A DNA stretch of 64,000 bases, taken from positions 186,001-250,000 of the forward strand of contig NZ_BEXF01000006.1 in assembly GCF_002897295.1 (NCBI RefSeq), given 5' to 3'. This document shows positions 1 through 8,826 of the stretch, in pieces; the stretch's first letter is position 1; each line of letters opens with the position of its first letter. The position numbers were made by a program, and so were the translations under genes. This DNA comes from Brevibacillus reuszeri. Lineage in GTDB: Bacteria > Bacillota > Bacilli > Brevibacillales > Brevibacillaceae. The notes beneath the pieces were generated by a model, which worked only from the letters and a program-made list of their open reading frames with translations, had not been told where the DNA came from and made no database searches.

Positions 1-221
1 TGGATGAGATGGGCCGTGACCAGACTTTGGCACTGGCAAAAAGCATTGCTGTAGAAGAGGCCATTGCTGCTGGTGCGGAGCCTGCGACGGTTGAAATCGT
101 CGAATTCGAGGATATTCCGCTCTCTTACCTCGGCAATGCGACGCGAATTCGTGTCAAAGCAGCGGGAACACTAGCATCCGTAGATACTGCATCAGCGTGC
201 GAAGAGGTCAGCAATTCCTAA
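1..221 (+). CDS. Hydantoinase/oxoprolinase family protein, C-terminal end (partial)
   Basis: An open frame (codons in phase with position 3) enters from the left edge and stops at 219-221. The roughly 70 visible residues resemble the extreme C-terminus of the hydantoinase/N-methylhydantoinase/oxoprolinase family: a helix with AVEEAIAAGAEP, then ATVEIVEFEDIPLSYLGN and a final beta strand with RIRVKAAG. That family uses ATP to open hydantoin or 5-oxoproline rings. Two racemase genes of the hydantoin/Asp-Glu type follow at once, which fits a hydantoin or related amide catabolic operon. The catalytic domains lie outside the window, so the substrate cannot be judged. Confidence 0.65.
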   Translation, partial: DEMGRDQTLALAKSIAVEEAIAAGAEPATVEIVEFEDIPLSYLGNATRIRVKAAGTLASVDTASACEEVSNS

Positions 222-332
222 TAGGTTGATGGCGTACACCTGGTAATCTGAAAGCCAGAAGCGTAGACAACAATGCATCGGGCAACAAGGGAGGCTTCTG
301 AACCTAAATCACTTTTGAAAGAGGGTATTGGG

Positions 333-1061
333 ATGAAAATCAGAGTCTTATTGCCGATTGTTGTTGACATTTTTAACGAAGAGGTACACCAGGAGTTCAG
401 AAATTACTTTCCAGAAACCACCGAAATAGAAGTCTGCCATCTCGACTATGGACCTGCGTCTGTAGAAGGCGAGTACGACGAAGCGCTATGTGTACCCAAC
501 ATGCTCGAAAAAGCTATACAGGCTGAAAGAGATGGCTGCGATGGCGTGATTAGCTTATGTGGTGCTGATCCTGCGGTTAAGCCAGGGCGTGAAGTATTAA
601 ACATTCCGATTGTCGGCGCAGGAGAAGCATCGATGCTCTATGCCAGTCTTTTGGCGAAGTCATTCTCGATCGTAACGGTGCTGCCGAATGTCATTTCCAT
701 GGTGGAGAATGTCAGTAAAACGCTTGGTGTCGACACCAAATTAAACTCGATCCGCTATGTAAACATACCCGTTTTGGAATTGGTAGATAAACAAAAGATG
801 GAAACATCGTTGCTGGAGGAAATGGTGCTTGCGATTGAGCAAGATAAAGCTCACGCCCTCATTCTTGGTTGTACCGGAATGATGGGCGTTGCCTCTACCC
901 TACAGGAAAAGCTGAAAGAACGAGGCTATGATGTACCAGTAATTGATCCGTCTTTTGCAGCTGCAAAGCTTTTGGAGAGCCTGATTTCAATGAACATCAA
1001 ACAGAGCCGCTTGACTTATATGACGCCTACCAAAAAGCTGTACAAACAACGTGAGCAGTAA
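333..1061 (+). CDS. Aspartate/glutamate/hydantoin racemase family protein (copy 1)
   Basis: This 242-residue protein belongs to the cofactor-independent Asp/Glu/hydantoin racemase superfamily. Two cysteines sit where the acid-base pair is expected: Cys76 in SLCGADP and Cys180 in LGCTGMMG. ATG 333 is chosen over an in-frame ATG at 273 because the conserved MKIRV beta strand starts there, AGAGGG lies just upstream, and the downstream paralogue begins at the same residue. It follows a hydantoinase-like gene, so epimerisation of hydantoins or amino acids in the cytoplasm is the likely role (inference). The motif around the first cysteine, CGADPAVKPGRE, is less typical than the CFGDPG form of copy 2, so the copies may differ in substrate. 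Confidence 0.8.
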   Translation: MKIRVLLPIVVDIFNEEVHQEFRNYFPETTEIEVCHLDYGPASVEGEYDEALCVPNMLEKAIQAERDGCDGVISLCGADPAVKPGREVLNIPIVGAGEASMLYASLLAKSFSIVTVLPNVISMVENVSKTLGVDTKLNSIRYVNIPVLELVDKQKMETSLLEEMVLAIEQDKAHALILGCTGMMGVASTLQEKLKERGYDVPVIDPSFAAAKLLESLISMNIKQSRLTYMTPTKKLYKQREQ

Positions 1062-1141
1062 ATACTGGCTTGAAAAACGATCAATGGAACACCGTACTTT
1101 TCTAAATAGCATCACTACTGATAAAAGAGGGGGAAATTGAG

Positions 1142-1858
1142 TTGAAAATCAGAGTCATTTTGCCTACCGTTGTAGATGTTTTTGTGGAAGAGACGATTCA
1201 GGAATTCAAGCATTACGTTCCAGATTCCGTTGAAGTTGAGGTATGTAATCTCGATTATGGTCCAGCTTCTGTAGAGGGCGAATACGACGAGGCTCTATGT
1301 GTTCCAAATATGCTTGAAAAAGCGATCGAAGGCGAAAAAGAAGGCTGCGATGGAATTATTAGCTTATGCTTTGGTGACCCAGGAGTAAAGCCAGCCCGCG
1401 AGGCAGTAAACATCCCAGTTGTAGGGGCAGGAGAAGCTTCTATGCTCTACGCCAGCTTGCTTGCACGTTCATTTTCAGTGGTGACTGTACTACCAAACGT
1501 TGTGCCCATGATCGAAAATATTAGTAAAAAGCTCGGGCTGCACTCCAAATTGGCTTCCGTCAGATATGTGAATATACCTGTTCTGGAGCTGGTCGATAAA
1601 AAGAAGATGGAGGATGCCTTGCTGGAAGAAATGATTCGCGCGATCCAAGAGGATAAAGCTCATGCTCTTGTTTTGGGCTGCACAGGGATGATGGGTGTAG
1701 CAACCTCGCTCCAGGATAAACTGAAAGAGCATGGCTATGAGGTTCCTGTCATCGATCCTTCCTTTGCTTCAGCCAAAATGCTGGAAAGCCTGATTTCCAT
1801 GAACATCAAGCAAAGTCGCTTAACCTACATGCCCCCTACCCAAAAGCTATATAAGTAA
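1142..1858 (+). CDS. Aspartate/glutamate/hydantoin racemase family protein (copy 2)
   Basis: This 238-residue paralogue of the preceding gene is near-identical over long stretches, for example around GPASVEGEYDEALCVPN and SLISMNIKQSRLTYM. It starts with TTG at 1142 after an AGAGGGGGA ribosome binding site. The putative catalytic cysteines are Cys76 (SLCFGDPGVKPARE, close to the hydantoin racemase form) and Cys180 (LGCTGMMG). The 80-nt gap from copy 1 has no terminator that I can see, so the two are probably cotranscribed. Tandem duplication followed by divergence at the first catalytic motif is the simplest reading. The specific substrate is unknown. Confidence 0.8.
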   Translation: MKIRVILPTVVDVFVEETIQEFKHYVPDSVEVEVCNLDYGPASVEGEYDEALCVPNMLEKAIEGEKEGCDGIISLCFGDPGVKPAREAVNIPVVGAGEASMLYASLLARSFSVVTVLPNVVPMIENISKKLGLHSKLASVRYVNIPVLELVDKKKMEDALLEEMIRAIQEDKAHALVLGCTGMMGVATSLQDKLKEHGYEVPVIDPSFASAKMLESLISMNIKQSRLTYMPPTQKLYK

Positions 1859-1999
1859 GTAGGAAAATGCCAAATCACCGGTTATCCGGGTAGTGGTAGC
1901 TCCCTCCTGACTTCCTTATTTCAAATGTGGCTACAGTAGGACTTGCGCATCGCAAATCATAATGCATCATGCAAATTCCAGCCCTTTCTAGTAAAGAGT

Positions 2000-2031
2000 G
2001 CCTCGAAAGATACATTTTTCGGGGCTTTTTT
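2000..2031 (+). terminator. Rho-independent terminator after the racemase genes
   Basis: GCCTCGAAA (2000-2008) pairs with TTTCGGGGC (2017-2025) through one G-T wobble and is followed by a T run at 2025-2031. It separates the racemase genes from the HAD gene. Confidence 0.8.
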
Positions 2032-2106
2032 GTGTGAGCATGGCTAGCGTTTTTGATATGATAGAGAGGTGTAAGAAATTGATCAGCAATGTTTTTGGAG
2101 GTTGTC

Positions 2107-2796
2107 ATGAGATACGACGTGATCTTATTCGATGTTGACGATACATTAATGGATTTTAAAATAACGGAAGAAAACGCATTACAAAACACGTTTGCGGCGT
2201 TTGGGTTACCTACAGGACTTGCCGATTATGGTGCCCAATACAAAGAGATTAGTAAAGTGCTTTGGCGAGATTTAGAAGAGGGCAGAATCACAATCAGTGA
2301 TTTGGGTGTAGAAAGATTTCGGAGATTGTTTGCTGTAGATCAGCCTGAGCTGGACGCAAATGCGTTTGGACAAGCCTACTTAGAGAACCTGGGAAAAGAA
2401 GTGCACCTCATCCCGGGCGCGGTAGAATTGTGCAGCAGGCTCGCAGGCTGTCGGCTTGTAGTCATCACAAACGGCTTTGCATCCGTGCAAACCGCGAGAA
2501 TTGGTGCTTCACCGCTGTGTCAAACATTTGAAGAATTGATCATTTCCGAACAGGTGGGCTACAAAAAGCCTGATCAGGAAATTTTCGAATATGCCTTTTC
2601 CAAGCTGGGGTTAACGGATAAGACCAAGGTGTTGATGGTTGGGGACTCTTTGACCTCGGATATTCAGGGAGGCAATCGTTTTGGTATCGATACATGCTGG
2701 TACAATCCGCTGCAAAAAGAAAATCATTCCGAGATTCAGCCAACCCATGAAATAAAAGAGCTTGGGGAACTGCTTGCCATAGTAAACGGAGAATAG
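2107..2796 (+). CDS. yjjG: YjjG-type HAD superfamily nucleotidase
   Basis: This 229-residue HAD hydrolase has motif I DVDDTL near residue 9 (the first Asp is the nucleophile), motif II VVITNG, the conserved Lys in GYKKPDQEIF and motif III MVGDSLTSDIQGG. The cap type and length fit the YjjG/YfnB group, which dephosphorylates noncanonical pyrimidine nucleotides and related phosphates in the cytoplasm. ATG 2107 is preferred to ATG 2089 because GGAGG stands just before it and the first beta strand starts with YDVILF. The preceding terminator shows it is a new transcription unit. The family assignment is firm and the exact substrate is inference. Confidence 0.85.
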   Translation: MRYDVILFDVDDTLMDFKITEENALQNTFAAFGLPTGLADYGAQYKEISKVLWRDLEEGRITISDLGVERFRRLFAVDQPELDANAFGQAYLENLGKEVHLIPGAVELCSRLAGCRLVVITNGFASVQTARIGASPLCQTFEELIISEQVGYKKPDQEIFEYAFSKLGLTDKTKVLMVGDSLTSDIQGGNRFGIDTCWYNPLQKENHSEIQPTHEIKELGELLAIVNGE

Positions 2797-2912
2797 TGAT
2801 TCTCGGTGCAGTTTGAGCTATTCTCATCCGGTAAGTGTAATTGCGAGGTCTATCATGTAACATGGAAGAAATACGGCTAGCACGTGAATCTAGCGATAGG
2901 AGCCATTCAAAT

Positions 2913-4745
2913 ATGTATCGTACGTTAGAAGAATGTATTCTTGATTTGGAGAAAAATGGACATTTGGTGCGTATTACAGAGGAAGTAGATCCGTACCTGG
3001 AGATGGCCGCCATCCATCTGAAGATGTATGAAGTGGGCGGTCCTGCGCTGCTTTTTGAAAATGTCAAGGGCTCGAAGTTTCGAGCGGTGTCCAACTTGTT
3101 CGGTACAATCGAACGCAGCAAATTTATTTTCCGTAGCACGTGGGCAGCGGCAGAAAATGTAATTGCACTGCGCAACGATCCGATGAAGGCGCTTAAGCAT
3201 CCGTTTAAAAATATGGAGAGTGGCTTTGCTGCTTTGAAAGCATTGCCGATCAAAAAATCGACGGGCACACCCGTTACGTACCAAGAAATCAGTATCTCCG
3301 ACCTGCCACTGATCCAGAGCTGGCCGATGGATGGAGGGGCGTTTGTTACGCTACCACAGGTTTATTCGGAAGACCCGGAAAAGCCTGGTATCATGAATTC
3401 GAATTTGGGCATGTACCGCGTTCAACTGACAGGCAATGAGTACGAAATCAATAAAGAAATCGGCTTGCACTACCAAATTCATCGCGGGATCGGCGTCCAT
3501 CAGGATAAAGCCAACAAGCTTGGGACTCCACTGAAAGTGAGCTGCTTCGTGGGCGGACCTCCTGCACATACACTTTCAGCAGTAATGCCTTTGCCAGAAG
3601 GAATGAGCGAGATTACGTTTGCAGGCTTGCTCTCTGGTAGGCGTTTTCACTACAGCTATGATGAGGACGGCAATTGCATTAGTAATGATGCTGATTTTGT
3701 CATCACTGGAGAAATTCATGCCGGGGAGACGAAGCCAGAAGGACCATTCGGCGATCATCTGGGCTATTACAGTCTGACACACCCGTTTCCTGTTATGCGA
3801 GTAAAAAAGGTTTACGCAAAGGAAAACGCAATTTGGCCGTTTACCGTGGTTGGACGTCCACCGCAAGAAGATACTTCCTTTGGTCAGCTGATCCACGAAT
3901 TGACGGGCGATGCCATCAAGCAAGAAATCCCTGGAGTGAAAGAAGTTCATGCGGTTGATGCAGCGGGTGTCCACCCATTGCTTTTTGCCATCGGCAGCGA
4001 GCGGTATACTCCTTATCAACAGGTGAAGCAGCCGACGGAGATACTTACCATCGCTAATCGGATCTTAGGAACAGGTCAGCTGAGTCTGGCTAAATATTTG
4101 TTCATAACAGCGGAAGAAAATCGACCAATCACGACCCATGATGAAGTGGACTTTATGACCTATATTTTGGAACGGATCGATCTGCACAGAGACATTCATT
4201 TCTATACGAATACTACGATTGATACCTTGGATTACTCAGGTACAGGCTTGAATAGTGGCAGTAAAGTTGTTTTCGCGGCTTATGGCGAGCAAAAAAGAGA
4301 GCTTTGCAAGGAAGTGCCAGATGCTTTGAAGGAGCTGCGTGAATTCGGCAATGCGCAAATGATCATGCCAGGTGTTGTCGCCATCCAAGGCGCTTCATTT
4401 ACGGATTATGCGAGCGCGCAAAAAGAGATGCAATGCTTGTCTGATGCTATTAAAGACAGAGGCTCGATTGCATCCTGCCCGATGATCATTGTCTGTGATG
4501 ACAGCTCGTTTTTGAGTGCTACGCTATCCAACTTTTTGTGGGCAACCTTTACACGAAGCAATCCGTCGCACGATATTTACGGCGTCAACAGCTACTATGA
4601 AAACAAGCACTGGGCATGTGACAATGTCCTAATTGACGCCCGTGTCAAGCCACATCAAGCACCGCCGCTCATTCCAGACCCCACTGTGGAAAAAAACATG
4701 GAGCGATTGTTTGTAAAAGGGGCAAGCCTGGGCGGTATTCTCTAG
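2913..4745 (+). CDS. UbiD family decarboxylase
   Basis: This 610-residue protein of the UbiD family contains the diagnostic block PEGPFGDHLGYY together with the surrounding conserved Glu residues and LTHPFPVMRVKKVY. UbiD enzymes use prenylated FMN to (de)carboxylate aromatic or alpha,beta-unsaturated acids, as in quinone synthesis or aromatic degradation. Start 2913 is supported by TAGGAG ten bases upstream and by the typical opening YRTLEECI; the longer frame from 2841 has no such site. No UbiX-like prenyltransferase is in the window, so the cofactor must come from elsewhere. A strong terminator follows. The substrate cannot be told from the sequence. Confidence 0.85.
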   Translation: MYRTLEECILDLEKNGHLVRITEEVDPYLEMAAIHLKMYEVGGPALLFENVKGSKFRAVSNLFGTIERSKFIFRSTWAAAENVIALRNDPMKALKHPFKNMESGFAALKALPIKKSTGTPVTYQEISISDLPLIQSWPMDGGAFVTLPQVYSEDPEKPGIMNSNLGMYRVQLTGNEYEINKEIGLHYQIHRGIGVHQDKANKLGTPLKVSCFVGGPPAHTLSAVMPLPEGMSEITFAGLLSGRRFHYSYDEDGNCISNDADFVITGEIHAGETKPEGPFGDHLGYYSLTHPFPVMRVKKVYAKENAIWPFTVVGRPPQEDTSFGQLIHELTGDAIKQEIPGVKEVHAVDAAGVHPLLFAIGSERYTPYQQVKQPTEILTIANRILGTGQLSLAKYLFITAEENRPITTHDEVDFMTYILERIDLHRDIHFYTNTTIDTLDYSGTGLNSGSKVVFAAYGEQKRELCKEVPDALKELREFGNAQMIMPGVVAIQGASFTDYASAQKEMQCLSDAIKDRGSIASCPMIIVCDDSSFLSATLSNFLWATFTRSNPSHDIYGVNSYYENKHWACDNVLIDARVKPHQAPPLIPDPTVEKNMERLFVKGASLGGIL

Positions 4746-4783
4746 CAAAATTTAATTCGTGTGGTTCCTTTTGTAACACACCG

Positions 4784-4822
4784 AAACAAAACAACGGTTC
4801 TTTGATGACCGTTGTTTTGTTT
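4784..4822 (+). terminator. Terminator after the UbiD gene
   Basis: A 15-bp perfect stem (4784-4798 with 4808-4822, loop TCTTTGATG) has A-rich and T-rich ends. It contains the first in-frame TTG/ATG codons of the next reading frame, which argues that the thioesterase really starts later, at 4853. Confidence 0.8.
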
Positions 4823-4852
4823 CATCACGTATACGGGAAGGTGAGGGGCTCG

Positions 4853-5221
4853 ATGGATTTTTCCGACTTTGAGATCACCGTACAAGCGGATGTTGTGATT
4901 GGTGGTCATGTGAATAATGTAAAGTATTTGGAGTTTTTGGAGTCAGCGCGTCAGTCCTGGTACGAATATTTCAACAGTTTGGGCTTTGTCTCATTCATGG
5001 CTCACTTACGCGTGGATTATAAAAAAGAGGCTTTTCTCGGTGACCAGCTGCACATTCATACTGATGTACACCAGGTCGGAAATACTAGCTTCGTACTTAA
5101 ACAAATGATTAAAAATCAACACGAGGAAGCTGTACTGGAAGCAGAAGCTACCTTTGTCTCGATCTGTCAGCAGACAGGACAAAAAATCCGCGTTCCCGAT
5201 GAGCTGCGCGATCTTCTGTAG
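4853..5221 (+). CDS. 4HBT-fold acyl-CoA thioesterase family protein
   Basis: This 122-residue single hotdog-fold protein carries the 4-hydroxybenzoyl-CoA thioesterase signature GGHVNNVKYLEFLESAR, preceded by an Asp in VQAD at the usual acidic position. Such proteins hydrolyse acyl-CoA or aryl-CoA thioesters in the cytosol. ATG 4853 follows GGTGAGGGG and gives the usual family length; starts further upstream fall inside a terminator hairpin. It ends two bases before the stop of the convergent regulator gene. Its partner substrate is unknown. Confidence 0.75.
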   Translation: MDFSDFEITVQADVVIGGHVNNVKYLEFLESARQSWYEYFNSLGFVSFMAHLRVDYKKEAFLGDQLHIHTDVHQVGNTSFVLKQMIKNQHEEAVLEAEATFVSICQQTGQKIRVPDELRDLL

Positions 5222-5222
5222 A

Positions 5223-7079
5223 CTACATCGGCCCCGTCATTTTTTTCATTTTTCGGTAAACGGTACTGCGACCGATTCCGAGCAATCGTGCCGTCTCGGA
5301 AATATTGCCGCCTGTCTTGTGCAGCACATCCACAATCGCGTCATTTTCAAGCTTTTCCAGCTCGCCGGTCGGCGCTGTTGTTTTTGTATAGGTTGAGAGA
5401 ATGTACGGTGGGAAACAGCTGGTGTCTACGAATCCATCCTCTGATAAAAACGCGGCTTCGCGTAGTGCTGCTGTCAATTGGCGCACGTTGCCAGGCCAGG
5501 GATAATTCTCGATCAATTGCTCAGCAGCAGCTGAGAGCGAGAGGGTGCCCTGGTTTAATTCTGTTTCGATGCCAGTGAGCAAAAGGCGGGCTAGCTGTAG
5601 TCGATCTACTCGTTCGCGAAGTGGGGGAAGAATGATATGCACACCTTGCAGACGGTAAAACAGATCGGCTCGAAAGCTGCCTTCCTGCACTTTTTTCCAC
5701 AGGTCCGTATGTGTCGCCGTAATGATCCGTACATCTACATGAGCAGGCTTGGTACCTCCAACACGGGTAACGCTCAAATCCTGTAGCACCCGCAGGAGTG
5801 CGACCTGCATTTCCATAGGCATTTCCGCGATCTCATCCAGAAATAGTGTGCCTCCGTGCGCTTGTTCGATTTTTCCAGGCTGTCCGGTTTGCTTTGCCCC
5901 TGTAAAAGCGCCAGCCTCATAACCAAACAACTCACTTTCCAATAAGCTTTTCGGGACTGCTCCACAGTTAATTGCGACGAAGGGCTTGTTTGCGCGCGGG
6001 CTGGCCATATGGATCGATTGGCTGACGATGTCTTTTCCAGTCCCGCTTTCTCCTGAGAGCATGATCGTGTAATCCGTAGTCGCAGCACGTTTGGCGAGAC
6101 GAACCGCCTTCAAGAATGAATCGTCGCTTCCAAAAATGTCATCGAAGGTAAATAGCGTGGAGCCATCAGCTCGCTTTTGCTTCTGTTTTACTCTTGATAT
6201 AGCACTCCACGTGGTGAGAGGTGGCCGAGTATCAATCAAAACGGATGCTTGCCATCTGTTATCGACGCCATTCCCATTCCCCACAAGCAGCGTGTCCGAT
6301 CGAAGCGCGCCTGCAGGCCTTTGTAACAAAGAATCCATATCGGTCAACAGATCAGATAGTTGAATATTCCCCATCAAATGCTTGTCCAAGTGGAGCAGCA
6401 TCTGTGCTTCCCGGTTGCCGCCTGTGACGACGCCATCCTGATTGACCGCTATTAATGCCCGATGCTTGCCAGGCTGCTGCGGTGAGAGGGAAATCACGAG
6501 TTGACGGTCAGGGCGATGGATGAGAAGCCAATCCTCGATTTTTCGTGCCATCGCATCAACCATCCCGAGTAGCGATGGATGATACTTTACTGATAGTCCA
6601 CTGAAGTCCAGGACAGCAAGCAATTCTCCATATGGATCGAAAATGGGAGAGGCGGCACAGTACAGCATGTGATTCGCTTCCAAATAATGTTCTGTGCCTA
6701 CAACGGCAAGTGGCTTTTTTTCAACGATTACCGTTCCAGCCGAATTCGTACCCCGTACCTGCTCAGACCAGCAAGCGCCTTGGTGAACCTGAATCTTTTC
6801 CGTATCCTTTAAAAACGAAGGGTCGCCTTTACTTTCCAATATGTATCCGGATGTGTCACAGATAATCACAATCGAGTACGACGACTTCAGCCAATAGGCC
6901 AAATGCTCCATTGTTGGAGCGATCTCTCTCATGAATTCTTCTTTTTGCTCCCTGTACTGCTTGAATTGAGATTGTTCAAGTATGGCATCCTTCGCAGTTA
7001 AGGCATTAACTCCATTCATTCGACTGCGTTCCCATGATTTTTTCAGCAAAATACTAGTGGGCTCCAGCAAGGTTTTCAC
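5223..7079 (-). CDS. AcoR-type sigma54-dependent transcriptional activator
   Basis: This 618-residue enhancer-binding protein has an N-terminal SWERS motif and GAF-like sensor region (about residues 10-190), a linker PAS-like segment, an AAA+ domain with Walker A GESGTGKD (343-350), GAFTGA (390-395), Walker B GGTLFLDE (409-416) and RADLFYRL (about 470-477), and a Fis-type helix-turn-helix at the C-terminus (GGNISETARLLGIGRSTVYR). GAFTGA is the loop that contacts sigma54, so it should activate a -24/-12 promoter. One lies upstream of the divergent aldehyde dehydrogenase gene. The start is GTG 7079 with GAGGGG overlapping it; the next Met (residue 21) would remove the conserved SWERS segment. 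A metabolite such as an aldehyde, alcohol or diketone is the likely signal (inference). Confidence 0.88.
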   Translation of the reverse strand: MKTLLEPTSILLKKSWERSRMNGVNALTAKDAILEQSQFKQYREQKEEFMREIAPTMEHLAYWLKSSYSIVIICDTSGYILESKGDPSFLKDTEKIQVHQGACWSEQVRGTNSAGTVIVEKKPLAVVGTEHYLEANHMLYCAASPIFDPYGELLAVLDFSGLSVKYHPSLLGMVDAMARKIEDWLLIHRPDRQLVISLSPQQPGKHRALIAVNQDGVVTGGNREAQMLLHLDKHLMGNIQLSDLLTDMDSLLQRPAGALRSDTLLVGNGNGVDNRWQASVLIDTRPPLTTWSAISRVKQKQKRADGSTLFTFDDIFGSDDSFLKAVRLAKRAATTDYTIMLSGESGTGKDIVSQSIHMASPRANKPFVAINCGAVPKSLLESELFGYEAGAFTGAKQTGQPGKIEQAHGGTLFLDEIAEMPMEMQVALLRVLQDLSVTRVGGTKPAHVDVRIITATHTDLWKKVQEGSFRADLFYRLQGVHIILPPLRERVDRLQLARLLLTGIETELNQGTLSLSAAAEQLIENYPWPGNVRQLTAALREAAFLSEDGFVDTSCFPPYILSTYTKTTAPTGELEKLENDAIVDVLHKTGGNISETARLLGIGRSTVYRKMKKMTGPM

Positions 7080-7156
7080 CCCTCGTAAATAAATGGAAAA
7101 TTCTAAAAATATTGTACCACAAATCTAGTGAATTCGAGCAATTGTATCGACCAGAT

Positions 7157-7170
7157 GAAGCAACTGTTTC
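7157..7170. promoter_or_regulatory. Candidate enhancer site for the AcoR-type activator
   Basis: GAAGCAACTGTTTC is an imperfect dyad (10 of 14 positions symmetric) about 65 bp upstream of the -24 element, a usual place for an enhancer-binding protein. A perfect 10-bp palindrome TTTGCGCAAA lies at 7189-7198. Which one, if either, is bound cannot be decided by eye. Confidence 0.3.
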
Positions 7171-7205
7171 ATTTTGAACCACTAATTGTTTGCGCAAAAG
7201 CCATG

Positions 7206-7221
7206 TTGTAAGCGTTTTCTG
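7206..7221 (+). promoter_or_regulatory. CcpA catabolite-responsive element (cre-like)
   Basis: TTGTAAGCGTTTTCTG fits the relaxed cre consensus WTGNAANCGNWNNCWW at all but the last position. It ends three bases before the -24 element of the sigma54 promoter, so CcpA would repress the dehydrogenase operon on preferred sugars, as known for other sigma54 operons of Bacillus. Confidence 0.6.
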
Positions 7222-7222
7222 A

Positions 7223-7240
7223 TTGGCACAAAACATGCTT
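7223..7240 (+). promoter_or_regulatory. Sigma54 (-24/-12) promoter of the aldehyde/alcohol dehydrogenase operon
   Basis: TTGGCACAAAACATGCTT has the invariant GG (7225-7226) and GC (7237-7238) separated by exactly ten bases, with the TTGGCAC form of the -24 box. It lies about 47 bp before the ATG of the dehydrogenase gene and faces away from the sigma54 activator gene. Confidence 0.8.
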
Positions 7241-7286
7241 CTATCAATCATCGAAAGCACAACAAATAGGTAGAGGAGGCAATCGG

Positions 7287-8789
7287 ATGGCAGAAACGGT
7301 AAAAGTCGCATTGGACCCTCGAGTGGAAGCATTCCTCGCTACAGGTCCGAAGAAGCTGTTTATAGGTGGGGAGTTTGTCGAGTCGCTCTCCGGAAAAACC
7401 TTTGAGTCTGTCGATCCATCAAATGGCGAGATTATTACAACCGTTTACGAAGCAGATGCTGCAGACGTGGACAGAGCGGTAGTGGCAGCCGAGCGCGCAT
7501 TTCATGGAGATTGGGCGAAAGTAAGCCCGAGCGAACGCGGGCGAATGCTTTGGAAGCTCGCAGATTTAATGGAAGAACACGCTGAAGCACTCGCCCAGCT
7601 CGAAACGATTGATAACGGTAAACCGGTTACGCACGCTCGTGCCGCGGATGTACCTCTTGCCATCGATCATTTCCGTTACTATGCGGGATGGTCTACGAAA
7701 TTGTCTGGAGAAGTCATCAATAATTCTGCTGGCAGAAACATGCTAACATACACACGCCGTGAGCCGATTGGTGTCGTCGGACAAATCATACCTTGGAATT
7801 TCCCTTTGCTGTTAGCGGCATGGAAGCTAGGAGCTGCACTCGCTACGGGCAACGTCGTCATTTTAAAAAGCGCCGAGCAAACGCCACTTTCAGCCATTTA
7901 TCTGGCGGAGCTGATTCAGCAGGCAGGCTTCCCAGAAGGCGTGGTCAACATCATTACAGGCTATGGTCCGACGGCTGGTGCCGCGATAACGAATCATCCC
8001 CGCATTCGCAAGGTCGCGTTTACTGGATCGACCGAGGTCGGGAAGCTGATCATGCAGCAAGCCGCTGGCAACCTCAAGCGAGTATCGCTTGAACTAGGTG
8101 GAAAATCTCCGAATATCATTTTCCCGGATGCGGACTTTTCCAAAGCGATCCCGGGGGCTTTGATGGGTATATTCTTTAATCAGGGACAGGTTTGCTGCGC
8201 GGGTTCACGCTTGTTTGTACATAAAAAGGTGTATGACAACGTGCTGGCTGACATGAGCAGCTTTGCCGCCAAGATGAAGCAGGGTCCTGGCCTTGATGAG
8301 TCTACGGAGATCGGACCGCTTGTTTCGAGCGAGCAGTTTGAGCGGGTCTCCGGTTACTTGCAAAAAGGCTGCGATGAGGGTGCAATGGCACTCACAGGTG
8401 GCTCTCCGCTGGACGGAGCAGGTTATTTTGTTCCACCAACGATTTTTGCTGATGTGAATGATCGGATGACGATTGCCCGTGAAGAGATCTTTGGACCTGT
8501 CGTTGCTGCTATGCCATTCGATGATGAAGCGCAAGTCGCTGACGTCATCCGCCAAGCTAACGATACGGAGTATGGGCTAGCCGCCGGCGTGTGGACAACG
8601 GATATACGCAAAGCGCACAAGGTTGCGCATGCCCTGGAAGCCGGAACTGTTTGGGTGAACTGCTACAATGCCTTGGATGCTGCAGTGCCATTTGGCGGCT
8701 ACAAGCAATCTGGATACGGACGGGAAATGGGTTCTTATGCGTTAGACTTGTATACAAACGTGAAATCAGTTTGGGTCAACCTCGATTAA
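7287..8789 (+). CDS. NAD(P)-dependent aldehyde dehydrogenase
   Basis: This 500-residue ALDH superfamily enzyme oxidises an aldehyde to the acid in the cytoplasm. It shows GQIIPWNFPL (cofactor site), the FTGSTEVGK loop, the catalytic Glu in LELGGKSPN (about residue 269) and the nucleophile Cys303 in NQGQVCCAGSR, then EEIFGPVV and PFGGYKQSGYGRE. AGGAGGC stands eight bases before ATG 7287. Length and motifs match class 1/2 tetrameric ALDHs (DhaS/AldA-like). It is the first gene of an operon with an alcohol dehydrogenase, driven by a sigma54 promoter with an overlapping cre site, so an inducible alcohol/aldehyde catabolic role is likely. The physiological aldehyde is unknown. Confidence 0.9.
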   Translation: MAETVKVALDPRVEAFLATGPKKLFIGGEFVESLSGKTFESVDPSNGEIITTVYEADAADVDRAVVAAERAFHGDWAKVSPSERGRMLWKLADLMEEHAEALAQLETIDNGKPVTHARAADVPLAIDHFRYYAGWSTKLSGEVINNSAGRNMLTYTRREPIGVVGQIIPWNFPLLLAAWKLGAALATGNVVILKSAEQTPLSAIYLAELIQQAGFPEGVVNIITGYGPTAGAAITNHPRIRKVAFTGSTEVGKLIMQQAAGNLKRVSLELGGKSPNIIFPDADFSKAIPGALMGIFFNQGQVCCAGSRLFVHKKVYDNVLADMSSFAAKMKQGPGLDESTEIGPLVSSEQFERVSGYLQKGCDEGAMALTGGSPLDGAGYFVPPTIFADVNDRMTIAREEIFGPVVAAMPFDDEAQVADVIRQANDTEYGLAAGVWTTDIRKAHKVAHALEAGTVWVNCYNALDAAVPFGGYKQSGYGREMGSYALDLYTNVKSVWVNLD

Positions 8790-8826
8790 CCAAATACGTG
8801 TTAAAAGCTGAAAGGAGGAGTATGTG

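Noticed and set aside
2540..3284. Two minus-strand frames of 119-242 residues
   Set aside because: They lie opposite the HAD and UbiD genes, have no ribosome binding sites and no recognisable domains.
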